From contig DATGWF010000067.1 in assembly GCA_035299585.1 (NCBI GenBank), positions 1 to 30,976 of the forward strand: 30,976 bases of DNA, in the 5' to 3' direction. The stretch comes from DATGWF01 sp035299585. GTDB taxonomy: Bacteria; Actinomycetota; Actinomycetes; Actinomycetales; Microbacteriaceae. Of this stretch, positions 23,200 to 30,976 are shown in pieces. Every line of letters begins with the position of its first letter. Position 1 is the stretch's first letter. The translations under genes were made by a program, and so were the position numbers. The notes under the pieces are model-generated. The model saw only the letters and a program-made list of their open reading frames with translations. It searched no databases and was not told the origin of the DNA.

Positions 23200-24567
23200 C
23201 TATTCGTCGACCGTGAATTCGGCCCCGAGCGCCTCGAGTTTTCCGATGAAGTTCTCGTACCCGCGAGCGATGATGCCGACATTCGAGACAGTCGACGTGC
23301 CACGCGCGGTGAGTGCCGCAATCAGGTGACTAAACCCGCCTCGCAAATCGGGAACTTCGATGTCCGCACCGTGCAACTCGGTCGGTCCCGAAATGACCGC
23401 GGAATGCATGAAGTTTCGCTGGCCGAACCGGCAGTGGCGGCCGCCGAGACACTCACGGTGGACCTCGATGTTCGCCCCCATCTCGACGAGCGCGTCAACA
23501 AAACCAAAACGCTGCTCGTACACCGTTTCGTGCACGATTGAGACGCCACGGGCCTTCGTCAGTGCCACCACGAGCGGCTGCTGCCAGTCGGTCATGAACC
23601 CGGGATGCACGTCGGTTTCGATGATGACGTTTCTCAGTTGCCCGCCCGGGTGATAGAACCGAATGCCGTCGTCGTGGATGTCAAAGGCACCGCCCACCTT
23701 GCGGAACACGTTCAAGAACGTCAACATCTCGGGCTGTCGCGCTCCGTGGACGAAGATGTCACCCTCGGTCGCGAGAGCCGCAGCGGCCCAGCTGGCGGCC
23801 TCGTTGCGATCGAACAGAGCGTGGTGGTCATACCCGCGCAGTTCTTCGACACCCTCAATGCGGATGGTGCGGTCGGTGTCGACCGTGATGATGGCGCCCA
23901 TCTTCTGCAAAATGTTGATGAGATCCATGATCTCGGGCTCGATGGCCGCGTTCTGAAGCTCGGTGATGCCGTTCGCGCGAACAGCGGTGAGGAGCACCTG
24001 CTCGGTCGCACCGACGCTCGGGTATTCGAGGCGAATCTTGGCGCCGTGGAGGCCATCTGGTGCGCTCATCCGAATTCCGCTCGGAAGCTTCTCGACGACC
24101 GCGCCGAAATTGCGCAGCGCGTCAAGGTGGAAGTCGATCGGTCGGTCGCCGATGCGGCAACCACCGAGGTCTGGAATGAACGCTTCACCGAGGCGGTGCA
24201 ACAGCGGGCCACAGAACAAAATCGGAATGCGACTCGACCCGGCGTGGGCATCGATGTCGGCAAAATGCGCGGATTCGACCGCGGCGGGATCCAGGGTCAG
24301 GTCGCCATTTTCGGCCACGTCAACACTGACTCCGTGAACCTCGAGCAGCCCGCGCACGATGCGAACGTCACTGATGACGGGTACGTTCCGGAGCGTGCTC
24401 GGCGAATTCCCCAAAATGGACGCCACCATCGCCTTGGTGACGAGATTCTTCGCTCCGCGAACCGCAATCGTTCCCTGCAGTGGCTTGCCGCCGCGAATGG
24501 TGATGCGTTCGGCAGAGAGACCGACGGCGGCGCCGTGATTCCTGGCGTCGACTCCGAGACTGTTCAT
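23200..24567 (-). CDS. murA: UDP-N-acetylglucosamine 1-carboxyvinyltransferase
   Basis: First committed step of peptidoglycan synthesis: adds enolpyruvate from PEP to UDP-GlcNAc. The 455-aa protein has Lys40-Asn41 in RGAKNLVTKAM and the active-site Cys137 in GGCRIGDRPIDFH; this Cys is the residue attacked by fosfomycin, and Asp instead of Cys would indicate resistance. The start at 24567 is chosen over the longer frame (24717) because GAGAAGG lies 5 nt upstream and the extra residues overlap leuD. It follows leuD by 10 nt. Confidence 0.95.
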   Translation of the reverse strand: MNSLGVDARNHGAAVGLSAERITIRGGKPLQGTIAVRGAKNLVTKAMVASILGNSPSTLRNVPVISDVRIVRGLLEVHGVSVDVAENGDLTLDPAAVESAHFADIDAHAGSSRIPILFCGPLLHRLGEAFIPDLGGCRIGDRPIDFHLDALRNFGAVVEKLPSGIRMSAPDGLHGAKIRLEYPSVGATEQVLLTAVRANGITELQNAAIEPEIMDLINILQKMGAIITVDTDRTIRIEGVEELRGYDHHALFDRNEAASWAAAALATEGDIFVHGARQPEMLTFLNVFRKVGGAFDIHDDGIRFYHPGGQLRNVIIETDVHPGFMTDWQQPLVVALTKARGVSIVHETVYEQRFGFVDALVEMGANIEVHRECLGGRHCRFGQRNFMHSAVISGPTELHGADIEVPDLRGGFSHLIAALTARGTSTVSNVGIIARGYENFIGKLEALGAEFTVDE

Positions 24568-24577
24568 TCGACCTTCT

Positions 24578-25180
24578 CTACTGGGAACGGGCGGGCAACG
24601 TGGTGGGTCGCCACGATTCGCGCTCCGCCTCGAACGCGGTGATGCGTTCTTCGTCTCGCAGGGTGAGGGCGATGTCGTCCAAGCCTTCGAGCAACCGCCA
24701 CCGAGTGTAGTCGTCAATCTCGAACGGCGCCGACACCTCGCCGAGACTGGCCGTCCGCGACTCGAGATCGACGGTCATCGGGACGCCCGGGTTCGCGTCA
24801 ATCGCGGCCCACAGCCGTTCGATGTCACTCTCCGAAACGATGCCGGCGAGCAGCCCCTGCTTGCCGGAGTTCCCGCGAAAGATGTCGCCAAACCGCGGGC
24901 TGAGCACCACCTTGAAGCCGAAATCACGGAGCGCCCAGACCGCGTGCTCACGGCTCGAACCGGTGCCGAAATCGGGGCCGGCAACGAGGATCTGCGCACC
25001 CTGGAACTGCGGCTGGTTGAGGACGAATTCGGGGTCTTGGCGCCAGGCAAAGAACAGTGCGTCGTCGAATCCCGACTTGGTTATTCGCTTGAGGAACTCT
25101 GCCGGGATGATTTGGTCGGTGTCGACGTTGCTCCGGCGGAGTGGGGCGGCAAGCGCACTGACGGTCTGGAACTTCTCCAC
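24578..25180 (-). CDS. leuD: 3-isopropylmalate dehydratase small subunit
   Basis: Small swivel-domain subunit that, with LeuC, isomerises 2-isopropylmalate to 3-isopropylmalate in leucine synthesis. It has 200 aa, normal length. Conserved features are RRSNVDTDQIIPAEFL, GPDFGTGSSREHAVWAL and SPRFGDIFRGNSGKQGL. The GTG at 25180 lies 2 nt after the leuC stop, with GGAGG upstream inside the end of leuC. The longer open frame (to 25318) is rejected as antisense-like sequence over leuC. Confidence 0.95.
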   Translation of the reverse strand: MEKFQTVSALAAPLRRSNVDTDQIIPAEFLKRITKSGFDDALFFAWRQDPEFVLNQPQFQGAQILVAGPDFGTGSSREHAVWALRDFGFKVVLSPRFGDIFRGNSGKQGLLAGIVSESDIERLWAAIDANPGVPMTVDLESRTASLGEVSAPFEIDDYTRWRLLEGLDDIALTLRDEERITAFEAERESWRPTTLPARSQ

Positions 25181-25182
25181 GA

Positions 25183-26598
25183 TTAGGCCTCCAGGTCCCA
25201 CGGGCTCGACAGGGTGCCGCGAATCGCGGTCGCGGCCGCAACGAGCGGAGAGACCAGGTGGGTACGACCGCCCTTGCCCTGCCGACCCTCGAAGTTTCGG
25301 TTTGATGTCGAGGCGCAACGTTCACCCGGCACGAGCTGGTCGGGATTCATGCCGAGACACATCGAGCAGCCGGCGAAACGCCACTCGGCACCGAAATCCG
25401 TGAAGATCTTGTCGAGGCCCTCGGCTTCTGCCTCGAGTCGAACTCGAGCCGAGCCCGGCACAACCATGACGCGAACGCCTTCGGCCTTCTTGTGACCCTT
25501 GACGATGGAGGCGAAGGCGCGCAGGTCCTCGATGCGGGAGTTGGTGCACGAGCCCATAAACACGGCGTCGACAGCGATGTCCTTGAGCGGGGTACCCGGC
25601 TCGAGCGCCATGTACTCGAGGGCGCGTTCCGCGGCCGCTCGCTCGTTCGGGTCGTCGAAGTCGGCCGGGTCCGGGACCGCGTCGCTCAGGGAGGCACCCT
25701 GCCCGGGATTCGTTCCCCAGGTGACGAATGGTTCGAGGGCATCGGCGTCAATGAACACTTCGGCGTCGAATCGGGCACCCTCGTCGCTTGGCAGCGTCTT
25801 CCAGTAGTCGACCGCGGCTTTCCAGTCGGCGCCCGAGGGGGCATGCGGGCGCCCCTCGAGGTAAGCGAAGGTGGTCTCGTCGGGGGCGACCATTCCGGCG
25901 CGCGCACCCGCCTCGATTGACATGTTGCAGATGGTCATCCGGCCTTCCATCGAGAGGGCTCGGATGGCGCTCCCGCGGTATTCGATGACGTAGCCTTGGC
26001 CACCGCCGGTCCCGATCTTGGCAATCACGGCGAGAATGATGTCTTTGGCCGTCACTCCGGGACGCAGCGTGCCCTCAACGTTGACCGCCATAGTCTTGAA
26101 TCGCTTGAGCGGGAGTGTCTGCGTGGCGAGCACGTGCTCGACCTCGCTCGTGCCGATCCCGAACGCCATCGCACCAAACGCCCCATGCGTTGACGTGTGA
26201 GAGTCGCCACACACCACGGTGATGCCCGGCATTGTGAGCCCGAGCTGCGGGCCTACGACGTGGACAATGCCTTGCTCGACGTCGCCGAGCGAGTGAATAC
26301 GCACGCCAAATTCGGCGGCATTCTTGCGCAGCGTCTCGATTTGCAGGCGGCTAATCGGATCGGCAATCTGCGACGTGATGTTGAGCGTCGGGGTGTTGTG
26401 ATCCTCGGTCGCGATGGTCAAATCGGGACGACGAATCTGTCGACCCGCAAGGCGAAGACCATCGAAGGCTTGCGGGCTCGTGACCTCGTGCAGCAAGTGG
26501 AGGTCGATGTAGATGAGGTCTGGGGTCACACCGTCGCCCTGAGCGACCAGGTGCGCATCCCATACCTTTTCGGCGAGGGTACGAGGAGCAGACGACAC
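25183..26598 (-). CDS. leuC: 3-isopropylmalate dehydratase large subunit
   Basis: Aconitase-family catalytic subunit with a [4Fe-4S] cluster. The 471-aa protein has the cluster Cys ligands in MGSCTNSRIEDL and FAGCSMCLGMNPD, and the family motif CGDSHTSTHGAFG. The GTG at 26598 has TAGCCT 6 nt upstream and no ribosome-binding site, so it is probably leaderless. No leader peptide with Leu codons or T-box is visible in the 75-nt gap upstream. Confidence 0.96.
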   Translation of the reverse strand: MSSAPRTLAEKVWDAHLVAQGDGVTPDLIYIDLHLLHEVTSPQAFDGLRLAGRQIRRPDLTIATEDHNTPTLNITSQIADPISRLQIETLRKNAAEFGVRIHSLGDVEQGIVHVVGPQLGLTMPGITVVCGDSHTSTHGAFGAMAFGIGTSEVEHVLATQTLPLKRFKTMAVNVEGTLRPGVTAKDIILAVIAKIGTGGGQGYVIEYRGSAIRALSMEGRMTICNMSIEAGARAGMVAPDETTFAYLEGRPHAPSGADWKAAVDYWKTLPSDEGARFDAEVFIDADALEPFVTWGTNPGQGASLSDAVPDPADFDDPNERAAAERALEYMALEPGTPLKDIAVDAVFMGSCTNSRIEDLRAFASIVKGHKKAEGVRVMVVPGSARVRLEAEAEGLDKIFTDFGAEWRFAGCSMCLGMNPDQLVPGERCASTSNRNFEGRQGKGGRTHLVSPLVAAATAIRGTLSSPWDLEA

Positions 26599-26604
26599 CC
26601 GTTC

Positions 26605-26610
26605 AGGCTA
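26605..26610 (-). promoter_or_regulatory. Predicted -10 (TAGCCT) of leaderless leuC
   Basis: On the minus strand TAGCCT ends 6 nt before the leuC GTG. The identical hexamer and spacing are found before the GT62-like gene at 19160. Confidence 0.45.
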
Positions 26611-26673
26611 CCACTCGCGCCATTGCGCCTTCGCGCGGGAGCAGGGTCCGAGACTCGCCCTCGGGTCGAACAC

Positions 26674-27648
26674 CTAGGTGGGCCGTCGACGTTCGGCGAC
26701 AAGACTCGCCACGGCCGCGATGGTCATTGAGCCAACGATGACGGCGAGCGTGACCAGCGTCGGCACCTCGGGAACCCATCCCACGGGTGCTCCCCCGTTG
26801 ATGAACGGGAGTTCGTTGGTGTGCAGTGCGTGCGCAATCTGTTCAAGACCGATGTACCCGAGCACAAAGGTAATGCCGTACCGCAAGTATTCGAGTCGTT
26901 CCAAAAGGTTGCCGAGGAGGAAGTAGAGCTGGCGAAGACCCATGAGGGCAAACACGTTCGCACTGAACACGATGAACGCGCTCTGCGTGATGCCGAAGAT
27001 AGCGGGAATGGAATCGAGGGCGAAGAGCACGTCCGTGGTGCCAATCGCGAGGAGCACGAGAAGCATGGGAGTGAGGTGGCGGGCGCCATCATGCCGAACG
27101 TGCAGGCGCAAGCCGTGGAAGCCGTCGGTAATGGGCATTCTGCGGCGAAGCGTGCGGACGAGCCAGGTGTCGGTCTCTTCCGCATCGTCACTCCCCCGCG
27201 CCTCTCGAATCGCGACCCAAATAAGGAATCCGCCAAACAGGTAAAACACCCAGGAAAAGCGCTCAATGAGTGCCGCACCGACGAGGATGAAACCCCCGCG
27301 AAGCACGAGCGACATGAGAATGCCGATCATGAGCACCTCTTGCTGCAGGTGTCGGGGCACGGCAAAGCGCGACATGATCACAATGAAAACGAAGAGATTG
27401 TCGACCGATAGGGAGTACTCGGTGACCCAACCCGCGAGGAACTGGCTGGCATGTTCGACATCTCCGATGGCCCAAATCAGACCCGCGAAGACGAGGGCGA
27501 GCACGACGTAGACACCAACCCAGGTGGCCGCCTCCCGATTGCTCGGAATGCGCGGGCGTCGCAACGCAAGCACGAGGTCGAGCGCGAGAACGACGGCAAT
27601 CGCCGTGAGTGCGGTCGATTCGAACCAGAGGGGCAGCGTCGTCATCAT
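26674..27648 (-). CDS. TerC/Alx-family integral membrane protein
   Basis: A 324-aa protein with about nine membrane helices. It carries the family acidic motifs within helices: TEYSLSVDNLFVFIVI (Glu78, Asp83) and GTTDVLFALDSIPAIFG (Asp206, Asp212). Members are linked to tellurium resistance by name, but several act in manganese export or metallation of exported proteins; which applies here is not shown. Two adjacent ATG codons (27648 and 27645) are possible starts; TAGGCT (27661-27656) lies 7 nt before the first. It is upstream of leuC in the same direction, but leuC seems to have its own promoter. Confidence 0.9.
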   Translation of the reverse strand: MMTTLPLWFESTALTAIAVVLALDLVLALRRPRIPSNREAATWVGVYVVLALVFAGLIWAIGDVEHASQFLAGWVTEYSLSVDNLFVFIVIMSRFAVPRHLQQEVLMIGILMSLVLRGGFILVGAALIERFSWVFYLFGGFLIWVAIREARGSDDAEETDTWLVRTLRRRMPITDGFHGLRLHVRHDGARHLTPMLLVLLAIGTTDVLFALDSIPAIFGITQSAFIVFSANVFALMGLRQLYFLLGNLLERLEYLRYGITFVLGYIGLEQIAHALHTNELPFINGGAPVGWVPEVPTLVTLAVIVGSMTIAAVASLVAERRRPT

Positions 27649-27778
27649 CGTTCAGAGCCTATCCGTACGTACGCGCTCGAGCTGGCGGACTCCCGGCCCT
27701 CATCCAGCAGGCGCTCGAAACGACACTGCGGCTTCCCGAACGGCGGATTGAAACGAAACGTCCCGGCACGAAAAGCAA

Positions 27779-27801
27779 CAGCCCGGCACGAGGCCGGGCT
27801 G
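27779..27801 (-). terminator. Terminator after tRNA-Glu
   Basis: A 9-bp stem (CAGCCCGGC with GCCGGGCTG) around a 5-nt loop, directly downstream of tRNA-Glu on the minus strand and followed there by a T-rich stretch (TTGCTTTT). Confidence 0.75.
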
Positions 27802-27806
27802 AGTTG

Positions 27807-27879
27807 TGACCCCAGCGGGATTTGAACCCGCGCTACCGCCGTGAGAGGGCGGCGTCCTAGGCCGCTAAACGATGGGGCC
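27807..27879 (-). tRNA. tRNA-Glu (anticodon CTC)
   Basis: A 73-nt cloverleaf on the minus strand: acceptor GGCCCCA/TGGGGTC, D arm TCGTTTAGCGGCCTAGGA, anticodon stem-loop CCGCCCTCTCACGGCGG with CTC (reads GAG), and T arm GCGGGTTCAAATCCCGC. No CCA is encoded. The 279-nt region between terC and the diacylglycerol kinase gene holds only this tRNA and its terminator. Confidence 0.93.
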
Positions 27880-27924
27880 GAACACAACTCGACAACTATG
27901 CCACAGACTTGCCCGGAGGCAAAA

Positions 27925-28821
27925 TCAGCGTGGGGCAAGCACCCGCAGCGCCCCCGGATGCACCGTTATCTCGCCGGGAAGTGGACCGACGCGCTCGCCG
28001 TCGGCGTAGGCAATGACGCCAGGAGTGTCAATGACGATGTGGGAACCGAGCTGCTCGACAACCTTCGGGTGTCCAATGTGTGCGCCCGAGAACACCTTCG
28101 GGAACAGCCGGATGAGTTCGAATCGACCCATCGCTTTGCCGACCACGACATCGAGCTTGCCATCGTCGAGGGAAGCGTTCGGGGTGATGTGCATTCCGCC
28201 GCCGAGCGACGAGTTATTGCCGACCGCGATGAGCACAGCGTCCATCCGTGTTTCGACGTCGTCAACAACGAGCCGATACCGACGCGAACGAAGTCCGACA
28301 AGCTCGAGCAGCAGGGCGATGATGTAGCGGCTCGCTCCCCTGGGCCGACGCATGCGATTCGCGCGCTCGTTGACGATGGCGTCGAACCCGGCCGACAATA
28401 CACATCCAAACCACCGCTCAGTTCCGTCCGCTGTGCGGATACGGCCGAGGTCAATGCGGCGAGGCTCGCTTCGGAGCAACGCAAGCAGCCCGTCGAGGGA
28501 CTCATCGGGGGTGCGATACGCGAGACCAAGTCCACGGGCCATATCGTTTCCGGTCCCGGCGGCGACAATTCCGAGCGGAATCTCGGTGCCGGCGAGGGCA
28601 TTGACCCCGAGAGACACCATGCCGTCGCCACCGACCACAACGAGCAGGTCGGGGCGGCTCGCAACCCCTTCGGCCACGGCATCGCTCAACTCAATGAAGC
28701 TCGTCTTCTGCAACGCCTCAACGTCGTGCCCAGCGGCACGGAGGGCGTTGGCAACGCGTTCTCCGGCTCCGCGGTGTCGGCCGAAGGAGGAGTTGGGGTT
28801 CACGGCAACGATGATGCGCAC
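27925..28821 (-). CDS. Diacylglycerol/sphingoid-type lipid kinase (YegS/DagK family)
   Basis: A 298-aa member of the DAGK catalytic family, which phosphorylates lipid alcohols such as diacylglycerol. It has an N-terminal VNPNSSFGR, the glycine-rich GGDGMVSLGVNAL and AAGTGNDMARGLGL, and a C-terminal beta-sandwich with YADGERVGPLP. The lipid substrate is not known. GTG 28821 is chosen because it yields the family N-terminus VRIIVAVNPNS; CAAGAT lies 6 nt upstream, so a leaderless start is possible. It is divergent from the MBL-fold gene (62 bp between starts). Confidence 0.85.
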   Translation of the reverse strand: MRIIVAVNPNSSFGRHRGAGERVANALRAAGHDVEALQKTSFIELSDAVAEGVASRPDLLVVVGGDGMVSLGVNALAGTEIPLGIVAAGTGNDMARGLGLAYRTPDESLDGLLALLRSEPRRIDLGRIRTADGTERWFGCVLSAGFDAIVNERANRMRRPRGASRYIIALLLELVGLRSRRYRLVVDDVETRMDAVLIAVGNNSSLGGGMHITPNASLDDGKLDVVVGKAMGRFELIRLFPKVFSGAHIGHPKVVEQLGSHIVIDTPGVIAYADGERVGPLPGEITVHPGALRVLAPR

Positions 28822-28883
28822 CCAGGAATCTTGGCAGAATGCAATCCCTTGGCCAAACACCGCGCGGGGTGTTGACTGGACGC

Positions 28884-29534
28884 ATGCGACTGACGAAGTG
28901 GGAACACGCTTGCATGGTTCTCGAGATTGCGAACGAACGACTCGTCATTGATCCGGGGAGTCTGACGTCGCCGGTTGATGGCATGGAGAATGTCAAGACC
29001 GTGGTCATCACACACGAGCACGCCGACCATTGGACACCGCAACAGTTGGCACGCATCATCGACACCAATCCGGACGTGCGCATTCTCGGCACGGAAGCGA
29101 CTGCCGCGGCGGCACTCCACGCCGACATTGCGACGCCGGTCGAGGTCGTCCACGCCGGTGACCGGGTGGTGATCGGTCCGTTCGGTCTGGAGTTTGTCGG
29201 CGGCGAACACGCAATCATCCACTCGTCGATTCCGCGGATTCATAACGTGGGCGTACTGGTGAACGAACAGTTCTACTACCCGGGCGATTCCTTTGCGTTG
29301 CCCGGCAAGCAGATCGATGTGCTCGCTGCGCCGGCAAGTGCACCCTGGATGAAGATGTCGGAGACGATGGACTTCATTCTCGAGGTCAAGCCTCGCCTCG
29401 TTGTGCAGGCGCACGAGATGGTGAACTCGCAGTACGGAAACGACCTCATGACGGCACGCATGCAGTGGAGCGCGGAACAGGTTGGCGGGGAGCACCGCTG
29501 GCTCCAGCCCGGCGACTCCATCGACATCGCCTGA
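28884..29534 (+). CDS. MBL-fold metal-dependent hydrolase (UlaG-like)
   Basis: A 216-aa metallo-beta-lactamase-fold protein of the short UlaG/UPF0173 type. The metal motif is in THEHADHW (HxHxDH), with later His residues in GGEHAII and QAHEMVN and Asp in YPGDSFALP. The substrate is unknown. The frame is open from 28839, but ATG 28884 gives the expected N-terminus MRLTKWEHACMVLE. A strong terminator follows 19 nt after the stop. Confidence 0.83.
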   Translation: MRLTKWEHACMVLEIANERLVIDPGSLTSPVDGMENVKTVVITHEHADHWTPQQLARIIDTNPDVRILGTEATAAAALHADIATPVEVVHAGDRVVIGPFGLEFVGGEHAIIHSSIPRIHNVGVLVNEQFYYPGDSFALPGKQIDVLAAPASAPWMKMSETMDFILEVKPRLVVQAHEMVNSQYGNDLMTARMQWSAEQVGGEHRWLQPGDSIDIA

Positions 29535-29553
29535 CGCCATCCTCGATAGCGCA

Positions 29554-29577
29554 AAACCCCCGCCTGAGCGGGGGTTT
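29554..29577. terminator. Bidirectional rho-independent terminator
   Basis: A 10-bp stem (AAACCCCCGC with GCGGGGGTTT) around CTGA. It lies between the MBL-fold gene and the convergent tRNA-Gln and can serve both. Confidence 0.88.
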
Positions 29578-29583
29578 CTATTG

Positions 29584-29655
29584 CTGGGGTACCTGGACTC
29601 GAACCAAGAACAACTGAACCAGAATCAGCCGTGTTGCCAATTACACCATACCCCA
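29584..29655 (-). tRNA. tRNA-Gln (anticodon CTG)
   Basis: A 72-nt cloverleaf on the minus strand: acceptor TGGGGTA/TACCCCA with discriminator G, anticodon stem-loop CTGATTCTGGTTCAG with CTG (reads CAG), and T arm CTTGGTTCGAGTCCAGG with one mismatch. Only CA of a CCA follows, probably by chance. It lies just downstream of gltX. In actinobacteria that lack GlnRS, the nearby glutamyl-tRNA synthetase charges this tRNA with Glu before amidation. Confidence 0.93.
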
Positions 29656-29737
29656 ATGGCCCATTTCGGAGCCGGGTGGCCGAGAACGGCCGGGTGCCAC
29701 TCTAGCCGACCGAGCCAGACTCGGCCAAACTGACGCG

Positions 29738-30976
29738 CTACGCGAGAGCCGCCCAGAGACGATCAATACGCTCGAGCGAGTCCACCGGTCCGAGGATCTC
29801 GAGCGATTCGAACAGCGGCGGAGACACGCGACGACCGGACGCGGCCACACGAACCGGGCCGAAGGCGTCTCGTGGCTTCAAGCCAAGACCATCGATGAGA
29901 GCGCCGCGAAGCGCCTCCTCAATCTCTGACGCGATCCAGCGCTCCGCAGGAATGCGCTCGAGCGCCTCGCGGGCGGCACCGAGCACCTCCGGAGCATTCG
30001 CGCCAAGCGTCGCAAGGGCATCCTGCTCGTGCACGAGCGCGTCGCTTGTGGTGAACAGGAAGCCCAGCATGCCGGGCGCTTCCCCCAGAAGGTTCGTCCG
30101 CTCCTGAATGAGCGGCGCGGCACTGGCAATAAGCGCCGCGTGCGCGGGGCTCGGCTCGGCATCGACGAAGCCCGCACTCGCGAGATACGGCACGATGCGT
30201 GCGGCAAAATCGGCCGGCGCGAGTGAGCGAATGTGGTCGCCGTTGATGGCCTCCGCCTTCTTGAGGTCGAAGCGTGCCGGGTTCGGATTGACGTTCTCGA
30301 CGTCGAACGCCGAAGCGAACTCCTCGCGACTAAAGACATCGCGGTCGGCGGAGAAACCCCAACCGAGCAACGCGAGGTAGTTGAGCAAGCCCTCGGGCAC
30401 AAAGCCGCGGTCGCGATGGTGGAACAGGTTCGACTCGGGGTCACGCTTGGAGAGCTTCTTGTTGCCCTCACCCATGACGTACGGCAGGTGACCGAAGCGC
30501 GGAATGAACGTCGTCACACCGATGTCGATGAGCGCCAGGTAGAGCGCGATCTGGCGCGGCGTCGACGAGAGCAGGTCCTCGCCTCGCAGGACGTGCGTGA
30601 CGCCCATGAGCGCGTCGTCGACCGGGTTCACGAGCGTGTACAGCGGAGCACCGTTCGGACGGACGACGACGAAGTCGGTGGTGGAACCCGCAGGGAACGT
30701 GATGTCGCCGCGCACGAGGTCGGCGAAGCCCAGGTCGATGTCGGGAACCCGCAAGCGCAGGGCGGGCTCGCGTCCCTCGGCACGGAATGCAGCGCGCTGC
30801 TCCTCGGTGAGATCACGATCAAAGTTGTCGTAGCCGAGCTGGCGTGCGCGGCCGTTCGCGTCGTTGCGTGCGTCGATTTCCTCGGCGCTCGAGAACGACT
30901 CGTAGAGGTGGCCAGCGGCCTTCAACCGCTCAACAATGTCGAGGTAGATGTCGGTGCGCTGCGACTGACGGTACGG
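29738..30976 (-). CDS. gltX: Glutamate--tRNA ligase, C-terminal part (5' end outside window)
   Basis: Class I aminoacyl-tRNA synthetase for Glu. The open frame runs off the right edge; 412 residues are visible, beginning PYRQSQRTDIYLDIVERL. The family features present are HVLRGEDLLSSTPRQIALY, FGHLPYVMGEGNKKLSKR (the KMSKS-type signature is KLSKR) and GLLNYLALLGWGFS, followed by the C-terminal anticodon-binding helices. It is probably non-discriminating, charging tRNA-Gln as well, as in other actinobacteria (inference). The stop TAG is at 29740-29738. Confidence 0.96.
   Translation of the reverse strand, partial: PYRQSQRTDIYLDIVERLKAAGHLYESFSSAEEIDARNDANGRARQLGYDNFDRDLTEEQRAAFRAEGREPALRLRVPDIDLGFADLVRGDITFPAGSTTDFVVVRPNGAPLYTLVNPVDDALMGVTHVLRGEDLLSSTPRQIALYLALIDIGVTTFIPRFGHLPYVMGEGNKKLSKRDPESNLFHHRDRGFVPEGLLNYLALLGWGFSADRDVFSREEFASAFDVENVNPNPARFDLKKAEAINGDHIRSLAPADFAARIVPYLASAGFVDAEPSPAHAALIASAAPLIQERTNLLGEAPGMLGFLFTTSDALVHEQDALATLGANAPEVLGAAREALERIPAERWIASEIEEALRGALIDGLGLKPRDAFGPVRVAASGRRVSPPLFESLEILGPVDSLERIDRLWAALA

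Noticed and set aside
27407..27417. TAGGGAGTAC as a duplicate of the tRNA-Ile2 3' end (attachment site)
   Set aside because: Only about 10 bases match, inside the coding sequence of the TerC-like gene, and there is no integrase; best explained by chance.

Overview
The window is high-GC DNA from an actinobacterium. The FasR-fabD-fabH-acpP-fabF order followed by a DUF3145 gene, the E1 subunit of homodimeric pyruvate dehydrogenase next door, the many 4-nt ATGA/GTGA overlaps and the many apparently leaderless genes fit Micrococcales, probably Microbacteriaceae. This placement is an inference from gene content; no 16S or marker search was possible.

Left part (1-8149): the 3' end of aceE, a PucR-type regulator (FasR-like) and the type II fatty-acid synthesis operon fabD-fabH-acpP-fabF. 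Convergent to it is a DUF3145 gene. A PadR-type regulator then overlaps a zinc-ribbon/PD-(D/E)XK nuclease-like gene.

Middle part (about 8200-19160): what looks like a complete accessory system for a glycosylated, ribosomally made peptide. Four small genes encode acidic leaders that all end in a consensus close to ELDDDALELASGG and carry Cys-free, Asn/Ser/Thr-rich cores; each core holds an N-X-S/T sequon. A glycosyltransferase gene is coupled to the third precursor. The export set consists of an ABC transporter with an intact C39 (double-Gly leader) peptidase, a second NHLM-type ABC transporter and a short HlyD-like secretion protein. A four-gene operon, every junction overlapping by 4 nt, encodes an Anp1/GT62-like enzyme, a GT4-like enzyme, a PqqD-like (RiPP recognition element) domain fused to a degenerate glycosyltransferase fold, and a GT2-like enzyme. 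No lanthionine, YcaO or radical-SAM enzyme is present. The simplest model is that the PqqD-like domain docks the shared leader, the glycosyltransferases decorate the core, and the C39 transporter cuts after Gly-Gly during export.

Right part (19197-30976): housekeeping DNA. It holds a small unknown ORF converging on tRNA-Ile2(CAU), a small membrane protein, a lipoprotein, and the minus-strand run leuC-leuD-murA-plsC-gpsA-ddl. Upstream of that lie a TerC-family membrane protein, tRNA-Glu(CUC), a diacylglycerol-kinase-like gene divergent from an MBL-fold hydrolase, tRNA-Gln(CUG) and the 3' part of gltX. No stretch longer than 300 bases lacks a gene or RNA.
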